A model generated the notes under the pieces. That model made no database searches. It had not been told where the DNA came from and was given only the letters and a program-made list of their open reading frames with translations. A program made the translations under genes and the position numbers. From assembly GCA_900772775.1 (NCBI GenBank), contig CAAGRW010000126.1, positions 1 to 6,087 of the forward strand: a DNA stretch of 6,087 nt. Direction: 5' to 3'. Shown one piece after another: positions 4,859-6,087 of this stretch. Numbering within the stretch: the first letter of the stretch is position 1; each line of letters begins with the position of its first letter. Source of the stretch: Candidatus Rifleibacteriota bacterium. Lineage in GTDB: Bacteria > Vulcanimicrobiota > Xenobia > Xenobiales > Xenobiaceae.

Positions 4859-6087
4859 AGAACTTTCCACTTCCGTTTCTCAAGACAAAGCTAAGACGGC
4901 TTCCAGTGAAGAATGGAAATGGAATTTTCGTTTTCTGAATTTACTGATAATAACCACTTTATTTCGTATAATATTCGGCGCTCTAGCTGAATTAAAATAC
5001 GAAGAAGCCTATTATTGGCTATACAGTCAGCACTTGGATTGGTCTTATTTTGATCATCCGCCTTTAGTCGGTTGGCTGATTTATATTTCCACCAAGTTGG
5101 GCGGAAATGCGGAAATTTGGGTTCGCTTGCCAACTATTCTCTGCTTTGCAGGCGCCCTGTTCTTTATCCATCGTTTAGCTTGCGATCTTTTCGGAGCCAA
5201 AACCGGTTTTATTACCGCCGTTTTGGCTTCGCTATTGCCAGCTTTCGAAGTCTACTCAATATTCGTTTTTCCCGATGCTCCACTATTGCTCTTCTGGAGC
5301 TTAGTTATGTGTGTCGGTTATAGGCTTTACGAAGATGAAAGGCCTATCTGGTGGCTAGTTATAGGCGCTGCCACCGGCCTAGCTATGCTGGCTAAGTATC
5401 CCGGCATATTGGCTCCTTTAGCTCCTATTTTAATTATTGCCTTAAAGAAAAAGTACCATCTTTTTAAGTGTTGGCAATTTTATGTCGGCATCATTTTGTG
5501 TTGGCTTATTTTCAGTCCGGTACTGTACTGGAATGCTCAACATGAATGGGCTTCTTTCCTTTTCCAAGGTGTCTCCCGCTTTTTTGAAGCCAACAGTTGG
5601 TTAGACATTTTGGGCGGCTCTTTGCTTAATATTGCCGCTTTACCCACTCCTTTCGGTTTGCTTCTTTTACTTTGGGTTGGTTGGCAAAGCTGTAAGCGAG
5701 TTAAAGATCAGCGCTGGCTTTATCTGGTGTGCGCCTTTTTACCCTTTGCCCTTATAGTAGCGGCTGTGGCTTTGGTGCGTTTGGTACAACTCAACTGGCC
5801 TTTACCTATTTATCCAGCCTTAATTATTGCTACGGCTGCCCTTTTGGAAGAACTGAAAGCCTGGTACAGCCGCAAATGGCAATTTATTTTAGGTGCCGTT
5901 TTTGTACCAGCTTTATTGATCAGTTTAATTCCTTGGCTTACCATATTCTTTAACTTAACGCCTTTAAATCGCTTTAATGAAATTTACGGTTGGAAAAATA
6001 TGGGCCAAACGGCTCTAGAAATAGTTAGCGCCAATTATAACAACGGGCATTGTTTCCTGGCCGGCCACGGTTATCAAACAGCTAGCG
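4845..6087 (+). CDS. PMT_2/ArnT-like membrane glycosyltransferase, C-terminus beyond the right edge
   Basis: An open frame of 414 codons runs from ATG 4845 through the right edge with no stop. A hydrophilic N-terminus of about 28 residues leads into a first membrane helix (about 29-50). A first outer loop follows with EEAYYW (53-58) and FDHPPLVGW (69-77), the hallmark of bacterial PMT_2 (GT39/GT83) enzymes. These take a sugar from a polyprenyl-phosphate carrier on the outer face of the membrane and transfer it to lipid A, another lipid, a glycan or protein. Other family landmarks are FPDAPLLLFW (142-151), KYPGIL (184-189), PVLYWN (225-230) and NWPLPIYPAL (317-326). About ten hydrophobic helices are present. 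A soluble periplasmic part appears to begin near 370 and is cut off. The usual DEAYYW is EEAYYW here, a conservative change that also occurs in relatives I recall. The start overlaps the upstream gene by 14 bases and lacks a clear ribosome site, suggesting translational coupling. Acceptor unknown. Confidence 0.9.
   Translation, partial: MSKNKELSTSVSQDKAKTASSEEWKWNFRFLNLLIITTLFRIIFGALAELKYEEAYYWLYSQHLDWSYFDHPPLVGWLIYISTKLGGNAEIWVRLPTILCFAGALFFIHRLACDLFGAKTGFITAVLASLLPAFEVYSIFVFPDAPLLLFWSLVMCVGYRLYEDERPIWWLVIGAATGLAMLAKYPGILAPLAPILIIALKKKYHLFKCWQFYVGIILCWLIFSPVLYWNAQHEWASFLFQGVSRFFEANSWLDILGGSLLNIAALPTPFGLLLLLWVGWQSCKRVKDQRWLYLVCAFLPFALIVAAVALVRLVQLNWPLPIYPALIIATAALLEELKAWYSRKWQFILGAVFVPALLISLIPWLTIFFNLTPLNRFNEIYGWKNMGQTALEIVSANYNNGHCFLAGHGYQTAS

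Noticed and set aside
5072..5953. Plus-strand frames at 5072-5323 and 5729-5953
   Set aside because: They lie out of frame within the long membrane glycosyltransferase, whose own frame has clear PMT_2 motifs throughout.
1..6087. CRISPR array, tRNA or rRNA gene, insertion sequence, attachment site
   Set aside because: I saw no regularly spaced repeats, no tRNA cloverleaf or rRNA sequence, no transposase or integrase, and no terminal inverted repeats with target duplications.

Overview
The window is bacterial. It has compact same-strand genes, Shine-Dalgarno sites, sigma70-like promoter motifs and moderately AT-rich coding sequence with frequent T or A at third codon positions. I cannot name the species. 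The Tgt carries an insertion and a GGSLGKSK loop that I associate with uncultured, often anaerobic or reduced-genome lineages rather than proteobacteria. This is a recollection of family patterns, not a search.

Layout. Positions 1-116 (minus strand) hold the start of a membrane protein that runs off the left edge. Positions 117-344 are a divergent regulatory region with two back-to-back promoter candidates that share one -35 segment. From about 345 to the right edge everything is on the plus strand: a queuosine salvage hydrolase of the Qng1/DUF2419 family (345-1325), a 132-base gap with a two-helix hairpin (1348-1417), a tRNA-guanine transglycosylase (tgt, 1458-2699), two related family 2 glycosyltransferases (2728-3834 and 3899-4858), and the first 414 codons of a multi-pass PMT_2/ArnT-like glycosyltransferase (4845 to the edge).

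How the genes fit together. Qng1 enzymes release the free base queuine from queuosine 5'-phosphate, and Tgt exchanges a 7-deazaguanine base for G34 in tRNAs with GUN anticodons. Side by side they suggest salvage of queuosine breakdown products as queuine. No de novo gene (queD, queE, queC, queF, queA, queG) is in view, so lack of de novo synthesis is possible but unproven. The three glycosyltransferases follow with gaps of 28 and 64 bases and then a 14-base overlap, and no intrinsic terminator is evident between them. Their likeliest role is building or decorating a cell-surface glycan. A more speculative alternative, that a GT2 enzyme next to tgt glycosylates queuosine itself, is listed as a finding.

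The most unusual items are the hairpin between qng1 and tgt, the substrate-pocket and insertion features of Tgt, a leader reading frame with a good ribosome site joined to the qng1 frame across a run of seven T, and a Cys/Ser/Thr/Ala-rich insertion that splits the first GT2 enzyme but is absent from its neighbour.
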